Below, in pieces: positions 17,392 through 26,517 of a stretch of 64,000 bases of DNA. The DNA is from Bacteroidota bacterium (lineage in GTDB: Bacteria; Bacteroidota; Bacteroidia; Bacteroidales; FEN-979), in NCBI GenBank assembly GCA_026391355.1, contig JAPLDH010000022.1, forward strand, positions 24,278 to 88,277, written 5' to 3'. The notes beneath the pieces are model-generated. The model saw only the letters and a list, made by a program, of their open reading frames with translations. It was not told the DNA's origin and searched no databases. A program made the translations under genes and the position numbers. Within the stretch, counting starts at the first letter, position 1; the number at the start of each line of letters is the position of its first letter.

Positions 17392-18588
17392 ATGCAAAAC
17401 ACCAAAACTGAAATTCAGAACCTGGCAAATAAGCTTTTCCCGGAAATGGTCAGTATCCGTCACCACTTCCATATGAACCCGGAATTATCAACAGAAGAAT
17501 ATCAGACTGCTGAGTTTATCTGTGAGAAGCTGGATGAAGCCGGAATCACATATTCAAAAAATATTGGAGGGACAGGAATTGTAGCCATTATTGAAGGGAA
17601 AAATCCGTTGTCAAAAAATATTGCTCTTCGTGCTGACATGGATGCCTTACCGGTAGTGGAAGAAAACGAAGTAGACTACAAATCGAAAATTTCCGGGAAG
17701 ATGCATGCCTGCGGACATGATGTCCACATGACCTGCCTGCTCGGGGCCGGGATGATCCTGAATACATTGAAAGATCAGTTCAATGGCAGCATTAAGCTGA
17801 TCTTCCAACCATCCGAAGAGACCTATCCCGGAGGCGCTATTAAGATGATCGGTGAAGGAGTTCTGAAAAACCCAAAAACTCAAACGGTGATCGGCCAGCA
17901 TGTAACCAATGAGTTTGATGCAGGTAAGATTGGTGTCAGATCCGGCTTATACATGGCATCAACAGATGAGGTATTCCTGACGGTCAGGGGCAAGGGAGGT
18001 CATGCCGCCACCCCCGACCAGGTGATTGATCCGATCCTCATCGCATCCCATATTATTATTGCCATTCAGCAGATAGTCAGCAGAAATGCCAATCCCATTG
18101 TGCCTACTGTTGTTTCCTTTGGAAAGATCATCGGTGAAGGCAGGACCAATATTATTCCCGATGAAGTCCTGGTAGCAGGAACGATCCGTACCTTTGATGA
18201 ATCCTGGCAGGTAAAAATCCATGAGAAGATTGCAAAACTCTCCTCTTCAATTGCTGAAGGAATGGGAGGAAGCTGCGAAACAAGGATCTCCCATGGGTAT
18301 CCTGCACTTGTAAACGACGATCAACTGACTGCAAAAATCAGGTCATGGGCCATAGACTATCTCGGAGAAAATAACGTTTTAAACCTGGAGAAAAGGATGA
18401 CTGCAGAAGATTTTGCCTATTTCGCAAAGGAAGTTCCATCCTCATTTTACAGGCTCGGAACCCGGAACGAACAGGAAGGTAAGATTTCGAACCTTCATAC
18501 TTCCACATTTGATATTGATGAAAACAGTATCCTGACAGGGATGGGGTTTATGGCATACTCAGCCATCCGGTTTCTGACAGAAGGATGA
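17392..18588 (+). CDS. M20-family metallo-amidohydrolase (N-acyl amino acid amidohydrolase-like)
   Basis: A 398-residue M20D peptidase. Metal-site motifs: R-A-D-M-D-A-L-P-V-V-E-E, M-H-A-C-G-H-D-V-H (metal ligands C, H and H), Q-P-S-E-E-T-Y-P-G-G (catalytic and ligand Glu pair), and the C-terminal metal His in the N-L-H-T-S-T-F-D-I segment. The dimerisation lid (G-K-G-G-H-A-A-T-P) is present. These cytosolic enzymes hydrolyse N-acyl amino acids, hippurate or related amides. No signal peptide. Transcribed alone with its own -7 box. Confidence 0.92.
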   Translation: MQNTKTEIQNLANKLFPEMVSIRHHFHMNPELSTEEYQTAEFICEKLDEAGITYSKNIGGTGIVAIIEGKNPLSKNIALRADMDALPVVEENEVDYKSKISGKMHACGHDVHMTCLLGAGMILNTLKDQFNGSIKLIFQPSEETYPGGAIKMIGEGVLKNPKTQTVIGQHVTNEFDAGKIGVRSGLYMASTDEVFLTVRGKGGHAATPDQVIDPILIASHIIIAIQQIVSRNANPIVPTVVSFGKIIGEGRTNIIPDEVLVAGTIRTFDESWQVKIHEKIAKLSSSIAEGMGGSCETRISHGYPALVNDDQLTAKIRSWAIDYLGENNVLNLEKRMTAEDFAYFAKEVPSSFYRLGTRNEQEGKISNLHTSTFDIDENSILTGMGFMAYSAIRFLTEG

Positions 18589-18705
18589 GGATCATGAGTC
18601 ATTAAGGTTATTAAGGGAAAAGATAATTAGATAAAATTTGATATAAAAATATAATAGAAATACAATAGAAATATTTTTCTCTGTCACTGTGTCACTTCTT
18701 CAATG

Positions 18706-18799
18706 GTAAATAGTAAATGGTAAATAGTAAATAGTAAATGGTAAATAGTAAATGGTCAATATTATTAGTTGTTAGTTGTTCACTGTTAGTTGTTCACTG
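18706..18799 (+). repeat. GT-heptamer array running into a signal peptide
   Basis: GTAAATA/GTAAATG units from 18706, then GTCAATA, GTTGTTA, GTTGTTC-type units to 18799. The start codon and signal peptide of the TPR gene (18738 onward) lie inside it. Confidence 0.9.
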
Positions 18800-20618
18800 C
18801 TTTGCCCAGGACCGTCCCGGGAACAAGCCGCCGCTTCTGCCATTCCAGGTCAATCCCATACAGCAGACCACAGATGAACAGATGGCGATGCAATTTTTTC
18901 AGAACAGGGACTTTGATAAGGCGGTGGATATCTATGAAAGGTTATACGAGAAACAGCACGGAGCCTATTATTACTATTATTTCTATTGTCTGGTCGAGAC
19001 CCGGACATTCGACAAAGCAGAAAAGCTGGTAAAATCAGCGAAAAAGGAAAACGGCGATGCACCGAGATACACGGTTGATCTTGGCTATATATATTTCAGG
19101 CAGGGTAACCAGGAAAAGGCCGTAAAATTATATGATGGAGCCCTGAAAGATCTGACAGCGAACCAGCAACAGATCCAGGAACTGGCAAATGCTTTTTTGA
19201 GCCGGATGGAGAATGAATATGCGATCAAAACCTACCTCAGGGGAAGGCAGCTTTTAAAGAATACCTATCCGTTCAGCATGGAACTCGCCCCAATCTATGA
19301 AAGGATGGGCAATAATAAAGAGATGATGGACGAGTACCTGAACCTCATCGAATTTAACCAGGGTTATCTGGGTTTTGTAGAAGATCACCTGCAGAGCAGC
19401 CTTGCGAATGATCCGGATGATCTTAAGAACGAAATCTTCAGGAAAACCATTTTATCAAAAGCACAGAAAGAGCCTGATAAATCCTGGTATGCTGAGTTGT
19501 TATGGTGGTATTCGGTGCAACAGAAGGATTTTGAGCTGGCATTGATACAGGCCAAATCACTCGACCGGCGGTTGAAGGAGAATGGCAACCGGGTGTTTCA
19601 ACTGGCCCAGTTGTGTGTCTCAAACAAAAGGTATGATGCTGCAATTGATGCCTATAAATACCTCATAGGAAAAGGGAAGGAATTCACTTTCTATGATGAA
19701 AGCGGTTATGAATTGCTGAATACACGGTACCTGAAAACGGTCAATGATCCGGTTCCTGTTCAGAAAGACCTTCTTTCGCTGGAAGATGAATTCATAATGG
19801 AGATCCGGGACAGGGGGATCAATACAAAAACCCTCCCGATGCTGAGGAATCTTGCACATCTTGAGGCTTTTTACCTGCAGAAAACAGATGAAGCGATCGA
19901 CCAGCTTAATAAAGTGGTTGATATTCCTGATATTCAACCCCAGTCAAGGGCAGAGTGCAAACTGGATCTTGCAGATATCCTTTTATTCACAAATGATGTA
20001 TGGGAAGCCACATTACTCTACCAGCAGGTTTACCAGGATTATAAGAATGATGCCATCGGGCAGGAAGCAAAATTCAGAAATGCCCGGCTTTCTTACTACA
20101 TTGGCGAATTCAAGTGGGCGCAGGCTCAACTCGATGTTCTGAAAGCAGCTACCGCAAAACTGATCGCAAACGACGCAATGGATCTTTCCTTGCTGATCAG
20201 TGAGAATTTTGATCCCGACAGTAGTACCATAGCGCTTGGTTTATATGCAAGGGCCGGTCTGCTGGATTACCGGAACAAGGAAGATCTGGCCTTGCAAACG
20301 CTCGATTCGATAACTGCAATCTTTAAGGAACACCCAATCCTCGACCAGGTTCTTTTCAAAGAAGCAAACATTAAGATCAAACAAGGGAAATTTCAGGATG
20401 CAGATACCCTCTTCGGAACCCTGGTCAGGAACTTTCCTGAAGATATTCTTACCGATGACGCATTATACAGCAGGGGAATGCTGAATGAGAACCAGTTGAA
20501 AGATACGCAGAAGGCCATGGCCTGTTACCAGGATTTACTGGTCAAATACCCGGGAAGTATTTTCGTCATTGATGCACGAAAGCGGTTCCGCACCTTGCGT
20601 GGAGATAAGATTCAATAA
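18738..20618 (+). CDS. Secreted TPR-repeat protein
   Basis: A 626-residue protein. Residues 1-24 form a signal peptide whose hydrophobic core (I-L-L-V-V-S-C-S-L-L-V-V) is encoded by GTTAGTT/GTTCACT tandem units; cleavage is expected after C-F-A. The ATG at 18738 comes from an array unit, and I see no better downstream start. The rest is helical with TPR motifs (A-V-D-I-Y-E-R-L-Y; F-D-K-A-E-K-L-V; Y-I-Y-F-R-Q-G-N-Q-E-K-A-V; and near the C-terminus M-A-C-Y-Q-D-L-L-V-K-Y-P-G-S). Likely a periplasmic scaffold. rsmA begins 10 bp after its stop, so they are probably co-transcribed. Confidence 0.88.
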   Translation: MVNSKWSILLVVSCSLLVVHCFAQDRPGNKPPLLPFQVNPIQQTTDEQMAMQFFQNRDFDKAVDIYERLYEKQHGAYYYYYFYCLVETRTFDKAEKLVKSAKKENGDAPRYTVDLGYIYFRQGNQEKAVKLYDGALKDLTANQQQIQELANAFLSRMENEYAIKTYLRGRQLLKNTYPFSMELAPIYERMGNNKEMMDEYLNLIEFNQGYLGFVEDHLQSSLANDPDDLKNEIFRKTILSKAQKEPDKSWYAELLWWYSVQQKDFELALIQAKSLDRRLKENGNRVFQLAQLCVSNKRYDAAIDAYKYLIGKGKEFTFYDESGYELLNTRYLKTVNDPVPVQKDLLSLEDEFIMEIRDRGINTKTLPMLRNLAHLEAFYLQKTDEAIDQLNKVVDIPDIQPQSRAECKLDLADILLFTNDVWEATLLYQQVYQDYKNDAIGQEAKFRNARLSYYIGEFKWAQAQLDVLKAATAKLIANDAMDLSLLISENFDPDSSTIALGLYARAGLLDYRNKEDLALQTLDSITAIFKEHPILDQVLFKEANIKIKQGKFQDADTLFGTLVRNFPEDILTDDALYSRGMLNENQLKDTQKAMACYQDLLVKYPGSIFVIDARKRFRTLRGDKIQ

Positions 20619-20628
20619 TCCCGGTTCA

Positions 20629-21417
20629 ATGGTAAGACCCAAAAAGTTTCTTGGTCAGCATTTTCTCAACGATGAGAATATTGCCCGGAAAATCATCGGT
20701 TATCTTCCTGCAGGATATTCAAATGTCGTCGAAGTTGGTGCCGGAATGGGAGTTCTTTCAAAATACCTGCTGGCAGATGATAGCCTGAACCCTCTTTTTT
20801 TTGAAGTAGATTATGAATCAATAAAATACCTGAAGGTTCACTATCCCGAAATTCAGGCAAAGTTGATCGAGGTTGATTTTCTCAGGTATGATCTGTCTCA
20901 GATCCCGGCACCATTCATCATATGCGGAAATTTTCCATATAATATTTCCACCCAGATTCTTTTCAGGGTCCTTTCCTGCCGGAACCAGGTTCCTTTTTTA
21001 TTGGGGATGTTTCAGAAAGAGGTGGCGGAACGGATTGCCTCCCCGCCGGGTTCCAAAAAATATGGAATCCTGAGCGTCCTCCTGAAAGCCTGGTATGATA
21101 TTGAATACCTGTTTACGGTCAATGAGTCTGTGTTTTATCCGCCTCCAAAGGTTAAATCAGCGGTGATCTGTCTAAGGAGAAATGAAACCGGTCAGATCGG
21201 GTGCAACGAAGAGCTGTTTTTCAAAGTAGTGAAAACCGCCTTTAACCAGCGAAGAAAAGTTCTGAGAAATGCGCTGAAGATGATGGTTCCGGCAGAAACC
21301 AGCCTTCCCGCTTCCCAGGATTCCCGGCGATTGGAATCTCTTCTGGCCAATCGCGCAGAACAGCTTTCGGTGGAAGATTTTGTTTTTCTGACGAATTGGA
21401 TCGCAGCCTGTCCCTAA
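20629..21417 (+). CDS. rsmA: 16S rRNA (adenine1518/1519-N6) dimethyltransferase
   Basis: A 262-residue KsgA/RsmA. The start at 20629 (M-V-R-P-K-K-F-L-G-Q-H-F-L) is chosen because F-L-G-Q-H-F-L is the conserved N-terminus; longer frames overlap the TPR gene. SAM motif I V-E-V-G-A-G-M-G-V-L (34-43) and catalytic N101-F-P-Y104 are present, with the C-terminal helical domain (F-N-Q-R-R-K-V-L-R-N-A-L). It dimethylates two adjacent adenines near the 3' end of 16S rRNA as a late 30S assembly checkpoint. Confidence 0.95.
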   Translation: MVRPKKFLGQHFLNDENIARKIIGYLPAGYSNVVEVGAGMGVLSKYLLADDSLNPLFFEVDYESIKYLKVHYPEIQAKLIEVDFLRYDLSQIPAPFIICGNFPYNISTQILFRVLSCRNQVPFLLGMFQKEVAERIASPPGSKKYGILSVLLKAWYDIEYLFTVNESVFYPPPKVKSAVICLRRNETGQIGCNEELFFKVVKTAFNQRRKVLRNALKMMVPAETSLPASQDSRRLESLLANRAEQLSVEDFVFLTNWIAACP

Positions 21418-21437
21418 AACCTTCATGAAAAAATGTT

Positions 21438-21445
21438 TAATTTTG
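21438..21445 (+). promoter_or_regulatory. -7 box of the TMTC-like gene
   Basis: TAATTTTG, 18 bp before the ATG. Confidence 0.5.
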
Positions 21446-21463
21446 CCTAAAATTCGTCCCTGA

Positions 21464-23536
21464 ATGATTACTGCTAACCTTCCAAAACCAAAAGTAGTTG
21501 CGAAAAAGTCTGTCAGCACTGCAAAAGACAAACTGAAACCTACTAAACCTCATGGTTTCAAGCCTTCCGTCAAACCCTATAATGCAAAAAAAGCCAACAG
21601 GTATTTTGTCCTGTTCTTCTTCCTCCTTGCATTTGTTCTTTATGCAAATACAACATGGAACAAGTTTGCAGTTGATGATGAGTTTGTTACCGGACCTGAT
21701 AATGGACTCGTAAACCAGGGGTTTAAAGCCATTCCGAAAATATTTTCGACCTTCTATGTTTCGCAGACAGGGAATATTGGGAGCCAGAATGCTGATTACA
21801 GACCTATCGTGAAACTGACATTCGCAATTGAATACCAGTTATGGGGAGAAAAACCGGGAGTAAGTCATGGGATCAATGTACTGATCTATTTCCTCCTTTC
21901 AACACTTTTGTTTTTTATCCTGAAACGGCTTTTAAAGAATTATAACATTCTGTTCCCTTTCCTGATCACTGTGTTGTTCATGATCCATCCGATCCATTCG
22001 GAGGTGGTAGCTAGTCTTAAGAACCGCGATGAAATGCTTGCATTTATATGCGGTCTTGGTGCACTTTATTATATGCTGAAGTACGTTGAGGAGAAGAAAA
22101 CGAAGTTTGTTATCTATTCGGTACTGATATTTTGTGTAGGATATCTTTGCAAATCCTCCATTTCACCTTTCCTCGGTTTAATACCGCTGGTACTCTATTT
22201 CTTTACCGATACTCCCCCGAAAAAGCTGATCCCTGTTTTCCTGTTCATCTTGGCAGGAGTGATCCTGGCTTATTTTGTTCCGCGTTTATTCCTGCCCCAT
22301 ACCCAAAGGGTCAATTACTATATTGAAAACCCCCTGTATTTTGAAAAGGGCATTTGGCTAAAGCTGGGTACAGGGTTTGTTTCCCTGCTTTTTTACCTGA
22401 AGATGCTGGTAAACCCCTATCCGTTAATATACTATTATGGATATAACACCATTCCCATTACCACACTCTGGAATTTCCGGGCGGCACTTTCATTCTTAAT
22501 TTACGCTGTACTCTTTATTTATGCAACAATGAATATCAGGAAGAAAAGCCTTCTTTCATTTTCGATATTTTTCTATTTGGTGGCGATCTTCATGTACTCG
22601 AATATCCTTACACCTGTTGTCGGGATCGTTGCCGAAAGGTTCCTGTTTGTCGGTTCAATCGGTTTCTGCATAGCGCTCGTGTACCTCATCTTTCGCATTT
22701 TTCGTACAGAACCAAAGAGCCTGACTATCGAACTGACGGACCGGATTAAGATTCTGAGCATCATCTTTCTTCTGGTCATTCCGAGCGCCTATTATGTGAT
22801 CAAACGTAACCGGGCATGGAGAAACCTTTATGATCTTACGGCAAGTGACCTGATGCACGGTAAAAAGTCAGCCAAGGTAAATATCCAGTTTGCCGGGCAG
22901 ATGATGAACAGGGTTTATAAGGCGAAACCGGAAAGTCAGCTTGAAATGATTCAACGCTTCACTCCGGTAATCACATACTATTTCCAGAAGGGACTGAATA
23001 TTTATCCCAGGAATTACCAGGCTTTGAACGACCTGGCATCGGTTTATGTCAATTTTGCAGAAAAACCCGATTCTTCGGCCATTTACCTGAGAAAAGCCAT
23101 TGCAATGGAGCCAACCCTGCAACCTGCCTGGGTTAACCTTGGCCTGGTTTACAGGAAACTTCATAAGTACGACAGTGCAACATACTGTTACCAAAGGATT
23201 CTGAAGGAAAATCCAAAAGAGCTGAAAGCATTGATTGCCTTAGCCAATATTAACAATGATTTAGGTAACTTTGCGGAAGCCTTGAAATATCTGCAGCAGG
23301 CGATTCAAAATGACCCTTCCTCCGACCTTCCATACCGGGCCCTCGGGAATTACTATATTACCAAGGGTGATACCTTATCTGCCATACAATATTGGATTAA
23401 AGCATCAGAGAAAAATCCTGCCTACGATGTTTTTATGCAACTTAATTCCATGTACAGAGGGATCAGAAATATGGAAAAAGCCAACTATTATTATGAAAAG
23501 GCCATGGAACTGACAAGGAAGAACAAGAAAAGATAA
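21464..23536 (+). CDS. TMTC-like membrane glycosyltransferase with C-terminal TPRs
   Basis: A 690-residue protein. After a basic N-terminus come about ten TM helices with GT-C hallmarks: an acidic pair D71-D72 in the first outer loop, D-Y-R-P-I in the second, and H-P-I-H-S-E (from 175) with a following N-R-D-E-M-L-A. This combination, and the C-terminal tetratricopeptide repeats (~505-690), is the layout of eukaryotic TMTC1-4 O-mannosyltransferases and their bacterial relatives. By family it would use a polyprenyl-phosphate sugar to glycosylate exported protein; donor and target are unknown. Possible work with secreted T9SS cargo is inference. Confidence 0.85.
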   Translation: MITANLPKPKVVAKKSVSTAKDKLKPTKPHGFKPSVKPYNAKKANRYFVLFFFLLAFVLYANTTWNKFAVDDEFVTGPDNGLVNQGFKAIPKIFSTFYVSQTGNIGSQNADYRPIVKLTFAIEYQLWGEKPGVSHGINVLIYFLLSTLLFFILKRLLKNYNILFPFLITVLFMIHPIHSEVVASLKNRDEMLAFICGLGALYYMLKYVEEKKTKFVIYSVLIFCVGYLCKSSISPFLGLIPLVLYFFTDTPPKKLIPVFLFILAGVILAYFVPRLFLPHTQRVNYYIENPLYFEKGIWLKLGTGFVSLLFYLKMLVNPYPLIYYYGYNTIPITTLWNFRAALSFLIYAVLFIYATMNIRKKSLLSFSIFFYLVAIFMYSNILTPVVGIVAERFLFVGSIGFCIALVYLIFRIFRTEPKSLTIELTDRIKILSIIFLLVIPSAYYVIKRNRAWRNLYDLTASDLMHGKKSAKVNIQFAGQMMNRVYKAKPESQLEMIQRFTPVITYYFQKGLNIYPRNYQALNDLASVYVNFAEKPDSSAIYLRKAIAMEPTLQPAWVNLGLVYRKLHKYDSATYCYQRILKENPKELKALIALANINNDLGNFAEALKYLQQAIQNDPSSDLPYRALGNYYITKGDTLSAIQYWIKASEKNPAYDVFMQLNSMYRGIRNMEKANYYYEKAMELTRKNKKR

Positions 23537-23539
23537 TTG

Positions 23540-23594
23540 ACCATTTACCATTGGCTATTTACAATTGTATTTACCAATGACTATTGACCATTGA
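23540..23594 (-). repeat. TTGACCA/TTTACCA heptamer array
   Basis: Mostly in 7-bp phase: TTGACCA, TTTACCA, TTGGCTA, TTTACAA and so on. On the minus strand this is the same TGGTAAA/TGGTCAA family as at 5442 and 24057. Confidence 0.8.
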
Positions 23595-23618
23595 ATTCGC
23601 CATTATCGGGAATTATTT

Positions 23619-23984
23619 TCAGGTTTTTATATTTTTATTCATTTTTGAAGTTTTAATGCTCGCAATGAAGATTAGCAGGAGTTCTCTGCATTCTTTTTTT
23701 AACTCTGCTAATTTCATTTCTTCAAGAAGTTGACACCTTCCTATTAGTTCCAACCAATAAAGCGTTTCATCGGTCTCTTCTTCCACGATTTTTAACTTAT
23801 TGATGAAATCAGGTCGCGATTTTGCTAGATAAGCTGTCCTGTAATTTGCTCCTATTGAAGTTGCTGACCGCAATATCTGGTTTGAAATAACAACACTTAC
23901 TTTGGTATTTGGTAAGTGTTCTACCATGATGGTTGTTCTTTTGATGAAATCAAAGATCCTTTCAATTAGTACTTCCTTATCCAT
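23619..23984 (-). CDS. Four-helix-bundle protein (S23 / 23S rRNA IVS family)
   Basis: A 121-residue protein of the family first found in 23S rRNA intervening sequences. Motifs: F-I-K-R-T-T, Q-I-L-R-S-A-T-S-I-G-A-N-Y-R-T-A, A-K-S-R-P-D-F-I-N-K-L-K-I-V-E-E-E-T-D-E-T-L-Y-W. Start at 23984 (M-D-K-E-V-L-I) fits the family; the longer frame adds unlike residues. Here it stands alone, not in an rRNA gene. Function unknown. It lies between two heptamer arrays. Confidence 0.88.
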   Translation of the reverse strand: MDKEVLIERIFDFIKRTTIMVEHLPNTKVSVVISNQILRSATSIGANYRTAYLAKSRPDFINKLKIVEEETDETLYWLELIGRCQLLEEMKLAELKKECRELLLIFIASIKTSKMNKNIKT

Positions 23985-24056
23985 TAGTTTCGTTTTTTTA
24001 AGTATTAATCTCCCAAAACAGAAAAGGTCATACAATTGTCAGCAACTTTTTTTCAA

Positions 24057-24112
24057 TCGTAAATGGTAAATGGTAAACGCAATGGTAAATAGTCAATGGT
24101 CAATGGTAAATT
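24057..24112 (+). repeat. GTAAATG/GTCAATG heptamer array
   Basis: Units GTAAATG, GTAAATG, GTAAACG, then GTAAATA, GTCAATG, GTCAATG, GTAAATT. It overlaps the 3' end of the SGNH-like gene, supplying its last codons. Confidence 0.85.
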
Positions 24113-25049
24113 GTTTGATCTTCAAACTAATGATCTTCACTCCGTCAGGGTTCACATGATCGGCATTGAAAAAATACTCAGGTTTCCCGTGGAATTCGTT
24201 TCTGAAATCAAAAACCTGGTAATCGTCACAGTGTTTACGCGTAATATCAATAATTTCGCGATCAAGTTTATCGAGGTCTACCATCTTACGGGCATATTTT
24301 AAATATTCATCAGTCATGGGCATCCGTAACAACATGAGGTGAATTTTATATTGTTTGCAAAGGGCAAGTATCTTACAGTAATATTTCGATTCCCCAAGAA
24401 CTGATTTTTTAGAATAACTGGAAAGGTATGCTGTCGCTATTTCGAAGCCCAATGCTTCCCGATCTGGTTCTTTCGCAAAATTCTTGTAATTTCTGGCTGG
24501 AATGTATCCGTTTTTAATCTTAAGAAGGTCGACATTAATGAAAAGCAGCGACATATAAGCATATTTATAATTTCCCACATAGGAGCAAAAATTGCCGGTA
24601 AACCAATTCATAAAGTAACCAGGGTCGTGATTTTCAATTGCCATCTCATAATAATTCAGGTATTTTCGCCAATATCCATCAAATGACACATCTTTTTCGG
24701 TTCTTGGACTAAAATTTACGGGATCGATGGAAAGGAAGATGTTTTCAGGCTTTTTATTTGTCTTTTTGAGGATATACTTTAATTTGTAATAGGTCTGTAT
24801 GTAAGATTCCTTTGGCGTCATATAACTGAAACCGTTACCAAGGATTTCCGGATTGACCCTGTCATGTGAATTGCCAAGCATCAGGTATTTCAGTGTATCT
24901 GAATAGGCTTCAAATTGGGCGTCCTGATTACGGCTCAACCGGAAATAGTACATCCAGTGATTGTAAACGGCATTCAGCGCCATATTCACCACTAAAACCA
25001 GGATGATAAAAGTACAGAATTTCGTAAAAAATTGTTTATTCCGGGTCAT
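24093..25049 (-). CDS. SGNH-like protein paired with MBOAT acyltransferase
   Basis: A 318-residue protein with one N-terminal TM helix (~11-26) and a periplasmic domain. G59-N-S-H-D-R resembles the nucleophile block of SGNH hydrolases and acyltransferases, and N295-A-D-H-V-N-P-D-G resembles the catalytic His block, with Asn where the Asp of D-x-x-H is usual. In AlgI/AlgJ/AlgX and related systems an MBOAT protein passes an acyl group across the membrane and an SGNH partner transfers it to a glycan. The ATG at 25049 sits 1 bp after the MBOAT stop, so the two are coupled. Last gene of the fabH-like operon. Confidence 0.75.
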   Translation of the reverse strand: MTRNKQFFTKFCTFIILVLVVNMALNAVYNHWMYYFRLSRNQDAQFEAYSDTLKYLMLGNSHDRVNPEILGNGFSYMTPKESYIQTYYKLKYILKKTNKKPENIFLSIDPVNFSPRTEKDVSFDGYWRKYLNYYEMAIENHDPGYFMNWFTGNFCSYVGNYKYAYMSLLFINVDLLKIKNGYIPARNYKNFAKEPDREALGFEIATAYLSSYSKKSVLGESKYYCKILALCKQYKIHLMLLRMPMTDEYLKYARKMVDLDKLDREIIDITRKHCDDYQVFDFRNEFHGKPEYFFNADHVNPDGVKIISLKIKQFTIDH

Positions 25050-25050
25050 G

Positions 25051-26502
25051 TTAAAATTGAAGATAGAAAAAATTCTGACTTGAAAAAACTCCAAAAACGA
25101 GTAAGAAAAACACCATGATCAGGTAAGCTGTAAACCTTAGGTAGAGTGGTTTGTTCAGGAATTTCAGTGCAAAGGACTTCTTTGCGATCAGGTATTCAAA
25201 CCAAAGCATAAAGATAATCAGGAGTATGCCTAATAAGAAGTCGTTATTTTTCAATAACGGAATGATCACTTTGCCGGGATGGCTGAAATCGGTCAGGTTT
25301 CCGATCATCATAAAAGAGTCGCGAAGCTGATGTTGTCCGAAGAAAAATGCGCTGAAACATACCAACAGGAAAGTAGCTGTGATATTCAGCCCCTGTAACA
25401 ACCGGGGGGCTTTGGTTAATCCGCTGATACGGTTAAAATCTGACATAAATGGCCTGGAAATATTCGCCATTATCATATAGAAACCATGCAGTAATCCAAA
25501 AATGAGAAAATTCCAGTAAGGACCATGCCAGAAACCGACAAGTACAAAGGTGATGACCAGGTTGAGGTTCATCCGCCATTTTACGATTTTGCCGTGATAT
25601 TTGAAAGGCAGTGAAAAATACACATAGTCACGCAACCACGAGGTAAGAGAGATGTGCCACCGGCTCCAGAATGCAGAAATCGACTGGGCGCTGAAGGGCC
25701 GGTTGAAATTCGGGTTAAGTTTGATCCCCATTAGCCTGGCGGAACCTATGGCGATATCGGTATATCCGGAAAAATCAGCATATACCTGCATCATCTTCAG
25801 CATAACTACAAGCACAATTGCAATTCCATTGAAATAACCGGGCTCATTAAAGACCGGTTGTACATAGATTGACAAACGATCTGCAATGACAATTTTCTTA
25901 AACATACCCCAAAGGATGAGACGAAGTCCACCGGTGATTAACGCAGGGTCAAAGTCATGGTTGATATGAAATTGAGGGATTAACCGTCGACCCCTCTCAA
26001 TCGGGCCCCCCAGGACCAGCGGGAAAAACGAAACAAACAATGCATAGATTCCGATATTTTTTTCCGGTTTGAGTACTCCACGGTACACATCAAGAGTGTA
26101 CCCGATGGTCTGGAAAGTATAGAAAGAGATACCAATTGGTAACAGGATGCTATAGTAAGGGATAACGGAACTTCCTCCGGTAATTCCTGCAATCTGATTA
26201 ACAATATCAGTAAAAAAACCGAGGTACTTAAAGAAAACAAGCATTCCCAGGTTGATGACCAGGGAAAAAACCAGGTACTTAAGCCGTTGTTTTTTTTTGG
26301 GGATTTGTCCCATTTTCAGGGCAACAAAATAGGAAACAAGGGTTGCACTGATCAGCACCAGTACAAATTCAACCCGCCAGATGAGATAAAAAAAGTAACT
26401 GGCTGCCAGGAGAAACACGCAACGCCAACGGCCCGGTAACAGATAGTACAAAGCTACCGTTACAGGGAGGAATAAAAGATATCCAACGGAATTAAAAAGC
26501 AT
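25051..26502 (-). CDS. MBOAT-family O-acyltransferase (AlgI-like)
   Basis: A 483-residue multi-pass membrane acyltransferase. Hallmarks: N-terminal F-N-S-V-G-Y-L-L-F-L-P-V, Y-A-D-F-S-G-Y-T-D-I-A-I-G, W-R-W-H-I-S-L-T-S-W-L-R-D-Y-V-Y, and V-G-F-W-H-G-P-Y-W-N-F with the putative catalytic His in G-L-L-H-G. AlgI-type proteins move acetyl or other acyl groups from the cytoplasm to periplasmic polysaccharide with an SGNH partner, encoded next. 15 bp after the GNAT gene. Expected to O-acylate the glycan made by this locus. Confidence 0.93.
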   Translation of the reverse strand: MLFNSVGYLLFLPVTVALYYLLPGRWRCVFLLAASYFFYLIWRVEFVLVLISATLVSYFVALKMGQIPKKKQRLKYLVFSLVINLGMLVFFKYLGFFTDIVNQIAGITGGSSVIPYYSILLPIGISFYTFQTIGYTLDVYRGVLKPEKNIGIYALFVSFFPLVLGGPIERGRRLIPQFHINHDFDPALITGGLRLILWGMFKKIVIADRLSIYVQPVFNEPGYFNGIAIVLVVMLKMMQVYADFSGYTDIAIGSARLMGIKLNPNFNRPFSAQSISAFWSRWHISLTSWLRDYVYFSLPFKYHGKIVKWRMNLNLVITFVLVGFWHGPYWNFLIFGLLHGFYMIMANISRPFMSDFNRISGLTKAPRLLQGLNITATFLLVCFSAFFFGQHQLRDSFMMIGNLTDFSHPGKVIIPLLKNNDFLLGILLIIFMLWFEYLIAKKSFALKFLNKPLYLRFTAYLIMVFFLLVFGVFSSQNFFYLQF

Positions 26503-26517
26503 ATCTTGCCGGGATTA

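Noticed and set aside
20569..20628. Upstream extension of rsmA
   Set aside because: It overlaps the end of the TPR gene; F-L-G-Q-H-F-L fits a start at 20629.
23619..23984. Possible 23S rRNA intervening sequence because of the S23-family gene
   Set aside because: No rRNA sequence on either side; the family is commonly encoded alone in Bacteroidota.
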